Below the pieces are notes generated by a model, which searched no databases, was not told the DNA's origin, and worked only from the letters and a program-made list of their open reading frames with translations. Shown here in pieces: positions 1 through 6,105 of a stretch of DNA of 10,550 nt (its first letter is position 1; each line of letters begins with the position of its first letter). Both the position numbers and the translations under genes were made by a program. The stretch lies in the NCBI GenBank assembly GCA_027625225.1, contig JAQBWG010000041.1, positions 1 to 10,550 of the forward strand, in the 5' to 3' direction. Origin of the DNA: Chloroflexota bacterium. Lineage in GTDB: Bacteria; Chloroflexota; Dehalococcoidia; Lucifugimonadales; VGZR01.

Positions 1-492
1 GGCGGAGCGTTTTATCTCGGGCAGGCGCTCTTCGACGGTGGGGATGTCGTCCAGCGGGCGCTTGGAGGAGACGACGCTGCCGGGGGTGTATTGGCCGCCG
101 AGGATGTCGGCCAGGGTTGTTTTGTCGAAGTTGACGACGACGAGATCGAAGAAGCGCAGGCAGTCGTTAGGAAAGGACTTGGCGTGGGGGCCGCCGATGG
201 CGGTGAGGGCCTTTTCCTGCCGGTAGAGTTTGCCCAGGGCATAGGCGAGGGCACTAGCCTGGGTGTAGGCGGCGATGAAGACGACGTCGAGGTCGTCGGG
301 CAGGAGGGCTTTGGGGTCGCCATTGCCGTACCATGTGGCGTAGAAGGTTTCGTGGCCCATCTGGCGCGACCACACGGAGGTGGCCTGGGGCATGATGGAG
401 GCGTACTGCTTGGTGAACAGGTAGTAGCGTGCGGACTGCGTCCAGCTGGACTTTTCCGTGTCGGCCAGTAGTTCCAGGACGCCTACGCGCAT
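1..492 (-). CDS. B12-binding domain radical SAM protein, N-terminal part (3' end beyond window)
   Basis: The 164 codons visible start at ATG 492, with a GGGAGG Shine-Dalgarno at 501-506 and an in-frame TAA just upstream, so the start is well supported. The protein begins MRVGVLELL and has the look of a cobalamin-binding Rossmann domain: an early beta strand, a 'GHE' turn near residue 50, a hydrophobic strand 'LDVVFIAAYTQ' near 75, and 'AIGGPHAKSFP' near 105 followed by 'FFDLVV'. The GGPH motif and the late 'DDIPTVEERLPEI' linker are typical of B12-dependent radical SAM enzymes just before the radical SAM core. The core, with its CxxxCxxC motif, would lie beyond the left edge and cannot be verified. 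Such enzymes often methylate or rearrange unreactive carbon or phosphorus centres; the substrate here is unknown. It lies 66 bp downstream of gatC and may be cotranscribed with it. The family call rests on the N-terminal domain only. Confidence 0.7.
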   Translation of the reverse strand, partial: MRVGVLELLADTEKSSWTQSARYYLFTKQYASIMPQATSVWSRQMGHETFYATWYGNGDPKALLPDDLDVVFIAAYTQASALAYALGKLYRQEKALTAIGGPHAKSFPNDCLRFFDLVVVNFDKTTLADILGGQYTPGSVVSSKRPLDDIPTVEERLPEIKRSA

Positions 493-505
493 GGTTTACG
501 CCTCC

Positions 506-520
506 CCGGCCAGCGGCCGG
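506..520 (-). other. Short GC-rich inverted repeat before the B12/radical SAM gene
   Basis: CCGGCC and GGCCGG arms flank a 3-base loop, directly upstream of the Shine-Dalgarno of the gene starting at 492. There is no T-run, so it is not a clear terminator. It could be an mRNA hairpin affecting translation or processing between gatC and the next gene. Confidence 0.35.
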
Positions 521-558
521 TCTACCCGGTTCACGCTACGTGCTTTCGAGAGTTTGAG

Positions 559-855
559 CTACTCTTCGAGGACGGCGCGAACGCGGATGCGGTCGCCCTC
601 GGTTCGGGGTGCATTGGCGAGGACATCGTCCAGAGGCAGGCTGTCGCGGGCAACGTCGTCACGGAGAACGTTGGAGACATCTATGGACTGCGCGGTTGGT
701 TCGACGTTGGATACATCCAGTTCGTTCAGCGTGTCGAAGTGTTCCAGGATGTTGGAGAGCTGGTCGCGCATCTGCTCAACCTCGTCGTTGGTCATGCCGA
801 TGCGTGCGAGGCTGGCGATGTGCTTTACTTCGTCGGTTGTGAGCCTGTCAGCCAT
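559..855 (-). CDS. gatC: Asp-tRNA(Asn)/Glu-tRNA(Gln) amidotransferase subunit C
   Basis: This encodes a 98-residue protein of the usual GatC size. It starts MADRLTTDEVKHIASLARI, the family's N-terminal helix pattern, and continues through a heptad-like stretch 'EVEQMRDQLSNILEHFDTL' to the conserved 'DVSNVEPTAQ' and an acidic end with 'LRDDV'. GatC is a small clamp that stabilises GatA against GatB in the complex that converts Glu-tRNA(Gln) or Asp-tRNA(Asn) to the correctly amidated tRNA in the cytoplasm. The frame stays open to a GTG at 876, but the family starts at ATG 855, which I chose. No Shine-Dalgarno precedes that ATG; instead a TGCTACACT extended -10-like element ends 6 bases before it, suggesting a leaderless transcript. 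gatA does not follow directly: the next gene is a radical SAM protein. The preceding metalloprotease gene ends 39 bp upstream. Confidence 0.92.
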   Translation of the reverse strand: MADRLTTDEVKHIASLARIGMTNDEVEQMRDQLSNILEHFDTLNELDVSNVEPTAQSIDVSNVLRDDVARDSLPLDDVLANAPRTEGDRIRVRAVLEE

Positions 856-861
856 GCAGCG

Positions 862-870
862 AGTGTAGCA
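862..870 (-). promoter_or_regulatory. Extended -10-like element at the gatC start (possible leaderless start)
   Basis: On the minus strand TG-C-TACACT is followed by only six bases before the gatC ATG at 855, so a transcript would begin at or next to the start codon. No Shine-Dalgarno is present and no convincing -35 is seen. This is a match by eye. Confidence 0.35.
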
Positions 871-894
871 CACCACGGCGATGGAGAGGTCGCC

Positions 895-2841
895 TCAGTT
901 GGCGAAGGGTGCGATGGACAGGCGATAGCGGGCCGGTTGGTGGGTGCCGCGGGTGATGGGGGCGATGACGAGGATGGCCTCCTCGATGCGGCCGACGACG
1001 TCTTCGAGGCGGAAGCGGGTGGTGTTGTTTTCGTCCAGCGAGAGCGTGAATACATCGGTGGTGCCGTCGGTGAAGCGCTGGATAAGCTGGACAACGAAGC
1101 GCTGGGGAAGCGTGGTGGTGATGCGGCGAAAGCCCTCGCCGTGCCAGCCTGCGGGCGATTCGGCGTCGTCAAAGAAGCCGAGCTCGGGGATGGCGATGTC
1201 GTTGAGGAGGAGGCCGTCGAGGTAGACGGCCTCGTCTGTCACATATTCGAAGCGGACGAGGATTTCCTTTCCGGCGTACGGTGAGAGGTCGATGCGTTCG
1301 TTCACCCAGCCGCTACTGCGTCCGGTGTAGCCGATGCCAAGGGCGTTGCCGACGGGGTCGTAGGCTGTGGTGTGGTTGCCCTGCAGGACGCGCCAGGTGC
1401 GTCCTGCGTCCGATGAGGCGGTGACGTAGGCGTAGTCCCAGCCTTCTTCAATGTCGTGGTATGTCCAAAAGTCGAGTGTGGCTCTGCCCAGCCCGCGAAG
1501 GTCGAAGGCGCGGGTGAGACGGGCGTCCATGGAATCACCCACGCCGCTCCACCAGCAGCGTTCGCCGGAGTGGCAGCGCGCGGCGACCTGTGCGACTTCG
1601 GTGTCGCCAGCGAAGGAAACGGTGATGTTGTTTTCCAAGCGCAGACGGTAGTACGAAGCGGAGTGCTGCGGCGTGGAGTCGTCTATGGGTAGATTCGAAG
1701 TGAGTGGCAAGACCTGGCGGATAGTGAAGTCATGGTTGAGGTGGGCGTAAGGGCCGTCGGGCGCGTCGAGGTAGTTGGCGACGATCCAGTCACCGAAGAC
1801 GTCGTCGAAGGTTACGCCAAAGCTGGAGAGATATTCCTCGACGCCTTCGATGCCGTCGGCCTGGATATTAGCCAGGGTAGCGAAGCCGTCAGTGCCGCCA
1901 TAGCGGTCGAACAGGTAGTCGAGGAAGAGTATGGCTGCGCCATAGTGCGGCGTGGTGTTGGTAGAAGCGTCGGGCCAGAAAGTGAGTTGGGTGCCGGGCG
2001 CAGCAGCGAAAAAGTCGACGAATGCCGAAGGGCTGGTGGTGAACTCGCGGGCAAGTTCGGAGAAACCCTCGTTTATCCATGAATCTTCGTCGGGGTCGAT
2101 GTTGGCATGGACGGCGTGCTGAAACTCGTGGGCCAGTATAGCGAGAAATTCGTCGGGGTCGGTGAGTAGATAATCGGCGTCCATGTACATCATTTCGCGC
2201 TCATTGCTATCGGGGTGGACGACACGAGAGTAGGAATCGCCCGCGCCGAAGTATCCGCCGAGGCCGTTGAGTTTGGTGATGAGAACGGTGAGACGGGGGT
2301 CGCCGTCTATGCCGGGCTTCCGGATGTCGCCGATGGCGCTGACGATGGCGGGCCGGACGGTTTGCTCGAAGTCGTTGGCGACTTGTTGCAAAACTTCGCC
2401 GGGGATGTTCACGCCGGCGTCCACGTACCAGTAGACGTTGCCGGTGATAAGCGCGAGGGTGGTGGCGACCTGAAAGAGCCGGTCTTCAATCTGGTCGGAT
2501 ACCCAGAACACTTCGGTTTCACCGACGGTCTTCGGCTTAGGGGCGTCGTTCATGGCTTTGGTGATGGCATCTGGCGAGACTCCACGCAGACGGACGGCGA
2601 GGTCGTTCAGGTCGCGGGTGAGGGCGTCGGTAAGGGTTTCGCTGTTTGTGCCGGTGGCAACGACCGAGACCGTTGGAGTTGGAGAAGGCACGACTGTTGC
2701 TGTAGGGGCACGGGTATCTTCGATGAGAGGCGTCGGTGTTGAGGTACTATTGCGGGAACATGAGGCGAGTAATGCGACCGCTAGTAGCGCTGCAAGCGCA
2801 TATGCGAGGATTCGGGACGCTGTTATCGGGTGGTGTTGCAT
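895..2841 (-). CDS. Secreted lipoprotein with gluzincin-type HExxH metalloprotease domain and immune-inhibitor-A-like C-terminal domain
   Basis: This 648-residue predicted lipoprotein has a hydrophobic signal (about 11-27) and lipobox LLAS-C28, then a Ser/Thr/Pro-rich linker to about residue 70 that would tether it outside the membrane. The catalytic domain contains AHEFQH (H238, E239, H242) followed by 'WINEGFSELA' (255-264), whose E258 is the likely third zinc ligand. This arrangement resembles the M30 hyicolysin-like group of gluzincins. Residues about 430-550 ('FDLRGLGRATLDFWTYHDIE', 'WDYAYVTASSDAGRTW', 'YLDGLLLNDI') resemble the jelly-roll domain of immune inhibitor A (M6) peptidases. 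C423 and C429 could form a disulfide; the only other cysteine is the lipidated C28. ATG 2841 has AAAGGA five bases upstream. The gene diverges from the kelch lipoproteins. Protease activity is likely from the motifs; the substrate is unknown. Confidence 0.8.
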   Translation of the reverse strand: MQHHPITASRILAYALAALLAVALLASCSRNSTSTPTPLIEDTRAPTATVVPSPTPTVSVVATGTNSETLTDALTRDLNDLAVRLRGVSPDAITKAMNDAPKPKTVGETEVFWVSDQIEDRLFQVATTLALITGNVYWYVDAGVNIPGEVLQQVANDFEQTVRPAIVSAIGDIRKPGIDGDPRLTVLITKLNGLGGYFGAGDSYSRVVHPDSNEREMMYMDADYLLTDPDEFLAILAHEFQHAVHANIDPDEDSWINEGFSELAREFTTSPSAFVDFFAAAPGTQLTFWPDASTNTTPHYGAAILFLDYLFDRYGGTDGFATLANIQADGIEGVEEYLSSFGVTFDDVFGDWIVANYLDAPDGPYAHLNHDFTIRQVLPLTSNLPIDDSTPQHSASYYRLRLENNITVSFAGDTEVAQVAARCHSGERCWWSGVGDSMDARLTRAFDLRGLGRATLDFWTYHDIEEGWDYAYVTASSDAGRTWRVLQGNHTTAYDPVGNALGIGYTGRSSGWVNERIDLSPYAGKEILVRFEYVTDEAVYLDGLLLNDIAIPELGFFDDAESPAGWHGEGFRRITTTLPQRFVVQLIQRFTDGTTDVFTLSLDENNTTRFRLEDVVGRIEEAILVIAPITRGTHQPARYRLSIAPFAN

Positions 2842-2868
2842 GGGTGTCCTTTGAAGATGCTTACGTTC

Positions 2869-2877
2869 AGCATAGCA
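2869..2877 (-). promoter_or_regulatory. Candidate extended -10 promoter for the metalloprotease lipoprotein
   Basis: On the minus strand TG-C-TATGCT would place a start near 2862, giving a leader of about 20 bases that contains the AAAGGA Shine-Dalgarno. No good -35 is visible, which is usual for extended -10 promoters. A 6-bp inverted repeat (AGCAAG/CTTGCT, 2874-2889) overlaps its upstream edge. Confidence 0.4.
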
Positions 2878-2973
2878 AGTTAGCTTGCTTGTTGCGGTCT
2901 CGCGTTGAACCCTGAGGTGGAAATCGGGTATCCTTTCACAACCGTTCTAACTTTCGTGCTTTTTCGACGTTTT

Positions 2974-2979
2974 CATAAT
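2974..2979 (+). promoter_or_regulatory. Candidate -10 box for the kelch lipoprotein genes
   Basis: CATAAT matches TATAAT at five of six positions and sits 26 bases before the ATG at 3005. The -35 region is weak (CTTTCG at 2951-2956 with a 17-base spacer). A GGGAGGG Shine-Dalgarno follows at 2995-3001. Confidence 0.4.
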
Positions 2980-3004
2980 CACACTTGTGAAATAGGGAGG
3001 GAAT

Positions 3005-4174
3005 ATGCGCAAGCTGTTTTTAGCTGCGTTCGCACTAGCAGTAACAATCGCTTTGGTTGGCTGTAGCAGCTCTACGCCTGGAGCAGAGCCGACGAGTAGC
3101 AGTGGCAATGCGACTCCGCGAGTTCAGGCCACAAAGCCCCCCGCCTCAAGCGGAACTGGCAGCTTTCAATTCAGCAGTGAAATGAGCGGCAGGCGTCAGC
3201 AGCATGGGATAACCCTCTTACAAGACGGCCGCGTGTTAGTAGCTGCCGGTATTGACACAGGTGGAGCGAACCTCAATAAGCCTATTCACGACACGGCAGA
3301 GGTTTATGATCCGGCTTCTGGTAAGTGGACGGAGACCGGTTCGATGGCCGAGGCGCGCCACGACTTTGTCATGCTGACTCTTGAAGATGGCAAAGTGATA
3401 GCTGCCGGTGGCCGAACGCTCCGTCTTTCGTATGCGACGCATGGAGCGGAGGTCTGGGACCCTGTGACAGGCACCTGGACTCCGACCAGTCCACTTATTG
3501 ATGAACGTGACTACTTCGATGGCGTACTGCTCCAAGATGGTCGGGTCATGGTATTCGGTGGTTTTACTCAAGAGTATGGAATGCAGGCCTCGACAGAGAT
3601 TTGGGACCCGGCGACGGGCGAATGGACGGCTGGACCGGATATGTCGGAAGACAGGGCCGCTCATACTGCGACGCTGTTGCAAGACGGTAGGGTTCTGATA
3701 GTTGGCGGAGGCAAGGCTGACCCTCCGTACTCTCCCACGGCAGAGATTTACGACCCGGAGACGAATTCGTTTTCACCAGCGGGCGAGTTGGGCCGCGGGC
3801 GGCAGGAGCATACAGCAACGCTTCTTCAAGACGGCCGTGTTGTTGTGGTTGGTGGTCGAGGAAAGAGAAAAGAAGTGGAGATTTACGACCCGGCAACGAA
3901 TTCGTGGTCCGACGGCGGAGCGATTCAGGTTGGTCGAGGCGAACACTCTGCAGCCCTTTTGTCCGACGGAAGGCTCATTATCATGGGAGGTACGGGCAAT
4001 ACCGCTTCAACTGAGATTTACGACCCGGCCTCGAACTCGTGGGTTGTCGGCCCGGACATGAACGAAGGCCGTCTTCGCATGGCTGCGGTGGCATTGAACA
4101 ACGGGACAATCTTCGTAACTGGCGGGAATAGCCGTTCCGGTCTGCTAGCCTCAACAGAACTTTACTCGCAATAA
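3005..4174 (+). CDS. Kelch-repeat lipoprotein, predicted seven-bladed beta propeller (first of a tandem pair)
   Basis: The 389-residue product has a signal peptide ending in lipobox LVG-C20, then a Ser/Thr/Gly/Pro-rich tether to about residue 52. The rest is seven kelch-type repeats of roughly 45-50 residues. Each runs from an 'M..R..H.ATLLQDGRVLV.GG' half to an 'AEIYDPAT..W' half. The last repeat stops at 'STELYSQ' without its closing Trp strand, and the segment before the first repeat ('GSFQFSSEMS') could supply it, the usual velcro closure of a propeller. I expect a surface-anchored binding or scaffold protein; no catalytic residues can be assigned. ATG 3005 has GGGAGGG upstream. The paralogue at 4242 follows after 67 bp and is probably cotranscribed. 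The repeat DNA is partly conserved: GAGATTTACGACCC recurs at 3743, 3878 and 4013. Confidence 0.85.
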   Translation: MRKLFLAAFALAVTIALVGCSSSTPGAEPTSSSGNATPRVQATKPPASSGTGSFQFSSEMSGRRQQHGITLLQDGRVLVAAGIDTGGANLNKPIHDTAEVYDPASGKWTETGSMAEARHDFVMLTLEDGKVIAAGGRTLRLSYATHGAEVWDPVTGTWTPTSPLIDERDYFDGVLLQDGRVMVFGGFTQEYGMQASTEIWDPATGEWTAGPDMSEDRAAHTATLLQDGRVLIVGGGKADPPYSPTAEIYDPETNSFSPAGELGRGRQEHTATLLQDGRVVVVGGRGKRKEVEIYDPATNSWSDGGAIQVGRGEHSAALLSDGRLIIMGGTGNTASTEIYDPASNSWVVGPDMNEGRLRMAAVALNNGTIFVTGGNSRSGLLASTELYSQ

Positions 4175-4188
4175 AGAGCCATAGATAG

Positions 4189-4194
4189 TTGACA
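4189..4194 (+). promoter_or_regulatory. Perfect TTGACA -35-like hexamer between the kelch genes
   Basis: TTGACA lies in the 67-bp gap, but no acceptable -10 is found 16-18 bases downstream. An internal promoter is therefore only possible; cotranscription with the upstream kelch gene is simpler. Confidence 0.2.
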
Positions 4195-4241
4195 ATAATC
4201 CGGAGATGTACCTGGTCGAGAAGACTAGTGAGGGGCAGAAG

Positions 4242-5420
4242 ATGAAGAGGGGATTGGCGATAGGCGCGTTGGGGGTTCTGGTGATGATTGCGCTGGCGTG
4301 TAACAGCGCGCCAGCTGCGTCCGGGCCTGGCGATGTTAACCAGGGCTCAGAATCCGGTGATGGCGGGTCTTCCATACAGACCGGGCAGTTTGCTCTTTTA
4401 CTGACCGCGATGGCAGACGGGCGTTCGTATCTCAATGCTGAGGTACTTCCGGATGGCCGAGTAATGGTTATCGGCGGCCGAAGCAAGGGTGTGAGTGAGT
4501 GGCCTATCGTGCATGCGCGCGTCGAGATTTTCGATCCGACTACGCAAGCGTGGACGGATACAGGAGCGCTGGCGGACGAACGTCAGCAGCCCGCAGTGGC
4601 GGTATTTCCTGATGGCAAGGTACTGGTGGCAGGTGGCACGGATACAAGCATCAATCCCTACAATCGAGCCGAGATATGGGATCCTGCCACAGGCGAATGG
4701 ACACCTGCAGGCAGAATGAAGCAGTATCGCGAGTTACCGCAAGGTGTAGGTCTGGATGACGGCAGGGCGATGGTTGTGGGGGGCATTAGTAAAACATTCA
4801 AACCTCTGACCATTGTAGAGGTGTACGATCCGGTAACGGGCGAATGGGAGGAACTGGCACCGACGTCGGCGGGGCATAGACAGTTCACACTGACTAAACT
4901 TTCAGATGGCAAGGTTTTAGCAGCCGGTGGCGGTGCACTTGATGGGCCGTGGCTGGATGTGGCCGAGGTGTACGACCCCTCCACAGACACGTGGACACTG
5001 ACAGGGCCTATGATTACCGGCAGGACTATGCACACGGCGACGTTGCTACAGGACGGGCGTGTGCTGGTAGTAGGTGGGGTGGGGAAAGGCACGGGAGATC
5101 ATGGCGTTGCTCTGAGTTCTGCCGAGATTTACGACCCCGCGACGAACGAATGGACATCCGCAGGGAACACGCGGGTCACCCGGTCGGAACATGCAACGAG
5201 TCTTATGGGAGACGGCAGGGCGATTGTGGTCGGCGGCGTAGGTGATACCAAGCAGTCGGAGATTTACAATCCGAGTACAGGCACATGGTCAGCCGGACCG
5301 AGTCTCATAGAGTCGCGCTATAGGTTCGCGGCGGTGACCCTGCATGACGGGTCGGTGCTTGCAATTGCAGGACAGAGTTCGGAAAAGGTGCTACATACCG
5401 TGGAGCGCTATAAACCGTAA
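4242..5420 (+). CDS. Kelch-repeat lipoprotein, predicted seven-bladed beta propeller (second of a tandem pair)
   Basis: This 392-residue paralogue of the gene at 3005 starts at ATG 4242, which has GAGGGG six bases upstream. The frame is open to an ATG at 4206, but that would put 12 polar residues before the signal peptide. The signal MKRGLAIGALGVLVMIALAC ends at Cys20; the lipobox (A-L-A-C) lacks the common Leu at -3, so lipidation is a little less certain than in its neighbour. A Gly/Ser-rich tether follows. Seven repeats are then marked by DGR/DGK-x-MVIGG strands and by 'EIFDP', 'EIWDP', 'EVYDP', 'EVYDP', 'EIYDP', 'EIYNP' and a final 'VERYKP' without its Trp. As in the first gene, the N-terminal segment probably closes the ring. 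The role is unknown; the family suggests extracellular protein or glycan binding. It ends 25 bp before a palindromic terminator. Confidence 0.85.
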   Translation: MKRGLAIGALGVLVMIALACNSAPAASGPGDVNQGSESGDGGSSIQTGQFALLLTAMADGRSYLNAEVLPDGRVMVIGGRSKGVSEWPIVHARVEIFDPTTQAWTDTGALADERQQPAVAVFPDGKVLVAGGTDTSINPYNRAEIWDPATGEWTPAGRMKQYRELPQGVGLDDGRAMVVGGISKTFKPLTIVEVYDPVTGEWEELAPTSAGHRQFTLTKLSDGKVLAAGGGALDGPWLDVAEVYDPSTDTWTLTGPMITGRTMHTATLLQDGRVLVVGGVGKGTGDHGVALSSAEIYDPATNEWTSAGNTRVTRSEHATSLMGDGRAIVVGGVGDTKQSEIYNPSTGTWSAGPSLIESRYRFAAVTLHDGSVLAIAGQSSEKVLHTVERYKP

Positions 5421-5445
5421 CCGCAAAATTTCATGAAGTTTAGCA

Positions 5446-5471
5446 AAGGGGCGGCCATATGGCCGCCCCTT
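5446..5471. terminator. Bidirectional palindromic terminator between kelch 2 and pth
   Basis: A perfect 26-bp palindrome centred between 5458 and 5459 has arms AAGGGGCGGCCAT and ATGGCCGCCCCTT. It lies between the kelch stop at 5420 and the convergent pth stop at 5474, so it can serve both strands. The exit side is moderately T-rich on each strand (TTCGTTATT on plus, TTTGCTAAACTT on minus). Confidence 0.75.
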
Positions 5472-5473
5472 CG

Positions 5474-6103
5474 TTATTCAGATCTGGAGTTGTATGTGTT
5501 CATGGCGCGGTCAATGCTGTTGGTGAGAATGGCAGAAACTGCGTCGACAGTTCGGTTGACGGCTTCGTCTACCGAACTTCGTTCCTCTGAGGACATGGCG
5601 CTCAAGACGTAGTCGATGTCGCCGGTGAAGCCGCGCGGGCGGCCGATGCCGATGCGTAGACGCGCAAAATTCTGGCTGCCCAGTTCGTGGATGACCGACT
5701 TGAGGCCGTTGTGCCCTCCTGCGCTGCCCTTGGTACGAAGCCGGAGGTTGCCGACTGAGAGATCCATGTCGTCGCAAATGATAAGCGCCTGTTCCGGCGT
5801 TGTCGCATAGCGGGTTTGAAGATATTTCGCCGCTTGGCCGGAGAGGTTCATGAAGGTACGTGGCTTGGCCAAGACGACGGGCTTGCCCTCGATTTCGCCC
5901 TCGCCGAAAAAGCAGGTGTTGTGTTTGGCGGAGAGGCGGACGTTGTGCCGTTCGGCGAGGAGGTCAACTGCCCAGAAGCCGACGTTGTGGCGGGTGTTTT
6001 CGTATTCGGGGCCTTGATTACCAAGGCCGATGATGATCAGGTCGACGGGCTCGCGGCGTTGTGACTTCTCGGTGGAACTGCGCCAGCGCTTGAAGAGAGA
6101 CAG
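5474..6103 (-). CDS. pth: Peptidyl-tRNA hydrolase, apparent CTG start
   Basis: Peptidyl-tRNA hydrolase releases tRNA from peptidyl-tRNA dropped by stalled ribosomes. The protein has the family core: 'IIIGLGNQGPEYENTRHNVGF' with catalytic H39, 'FMNLSG' (84-89, N86), 'CDDMDL' (D111) and 'GSAGGHNGLKS' (N132), numbered from the CTG at 6103. There is no in-frame ATG, GTG or TTG between the end of the upstream gene and the conserved core; the nearest ATG (6199) would overlap that gene by 94 bases. A GGAGG at 6111-6115 sits exactly 7 bases before an in-frame CTG, giving 209 residues with a short basic N-terminal extension (SLFKRWRSS). The usual GLGNPG is GLGNQG here. The gene starts 2 bases after the RNase HI-MoaC stop, so it is probably translationally coupled and is last in its operon. 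Family call is firm; the start codon is inference. Confidence 0.88.
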   Translation of the reverse strand: MSLFKRWRSSTEKSQRREPVDLIIIGLGNQGPEYENTRHNVGFWAVDLLAERHNVRLSAKHNTCFFGEGEIEGKPVVLAKPRTFMNLSGQAAKYLQTRYATTPEQALIICDDMDLSVGNLRLRTKGSAGGHNGLKSVIHELGSQNFARLRIGIGRPRGFTGDIDYVLSAMSSEERSSVDEAVNRTVDAVSAILTNSIDRAMNTYNSRSE

Positions 6104-6105
6104 AG

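Larger units (their letters stand above)
2842..3004. promoter_or_regulatory. Divergent control region between metalloprotease and kelch lipoproteins
   Basis: This 163-bp gap carries the promoters of two divergent lipoprotein genes. It is AT-richer than the coding sequence. It holds three inverted repeats: AGCAAG/CTTGCT at 2874-2889, TTTCACAA (2934-2941) with TTGTGAAA (2985-2992), and TCACA-CT-TGTGA at 2979-2990. The last lies just downstream of a CATAAT -10 candidate (2974-2979), where a repressor could bind. No small gene was seen in it. Confidence 0.45.

Noticed and set aside
506..520. Intrinsic terminator after gatC
   Set aside because: The hairpin has strong arms but no T-run and abuts the next Shine-Dalgarno, so it was kept only as an inverted repeat.
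739..1284. Plus-strand open frame of 181 codons
   Set aside because: It is antisense to gatC and to the metalloprotease C-terminus, with biased composition.
3236..3682. Minus-strand open frames inside the kelch genes (also 3564-3896 and 4658-5092)
   Set aside because: They mirror the repeated kelch codons, and have no start signals or homology that I recognise.
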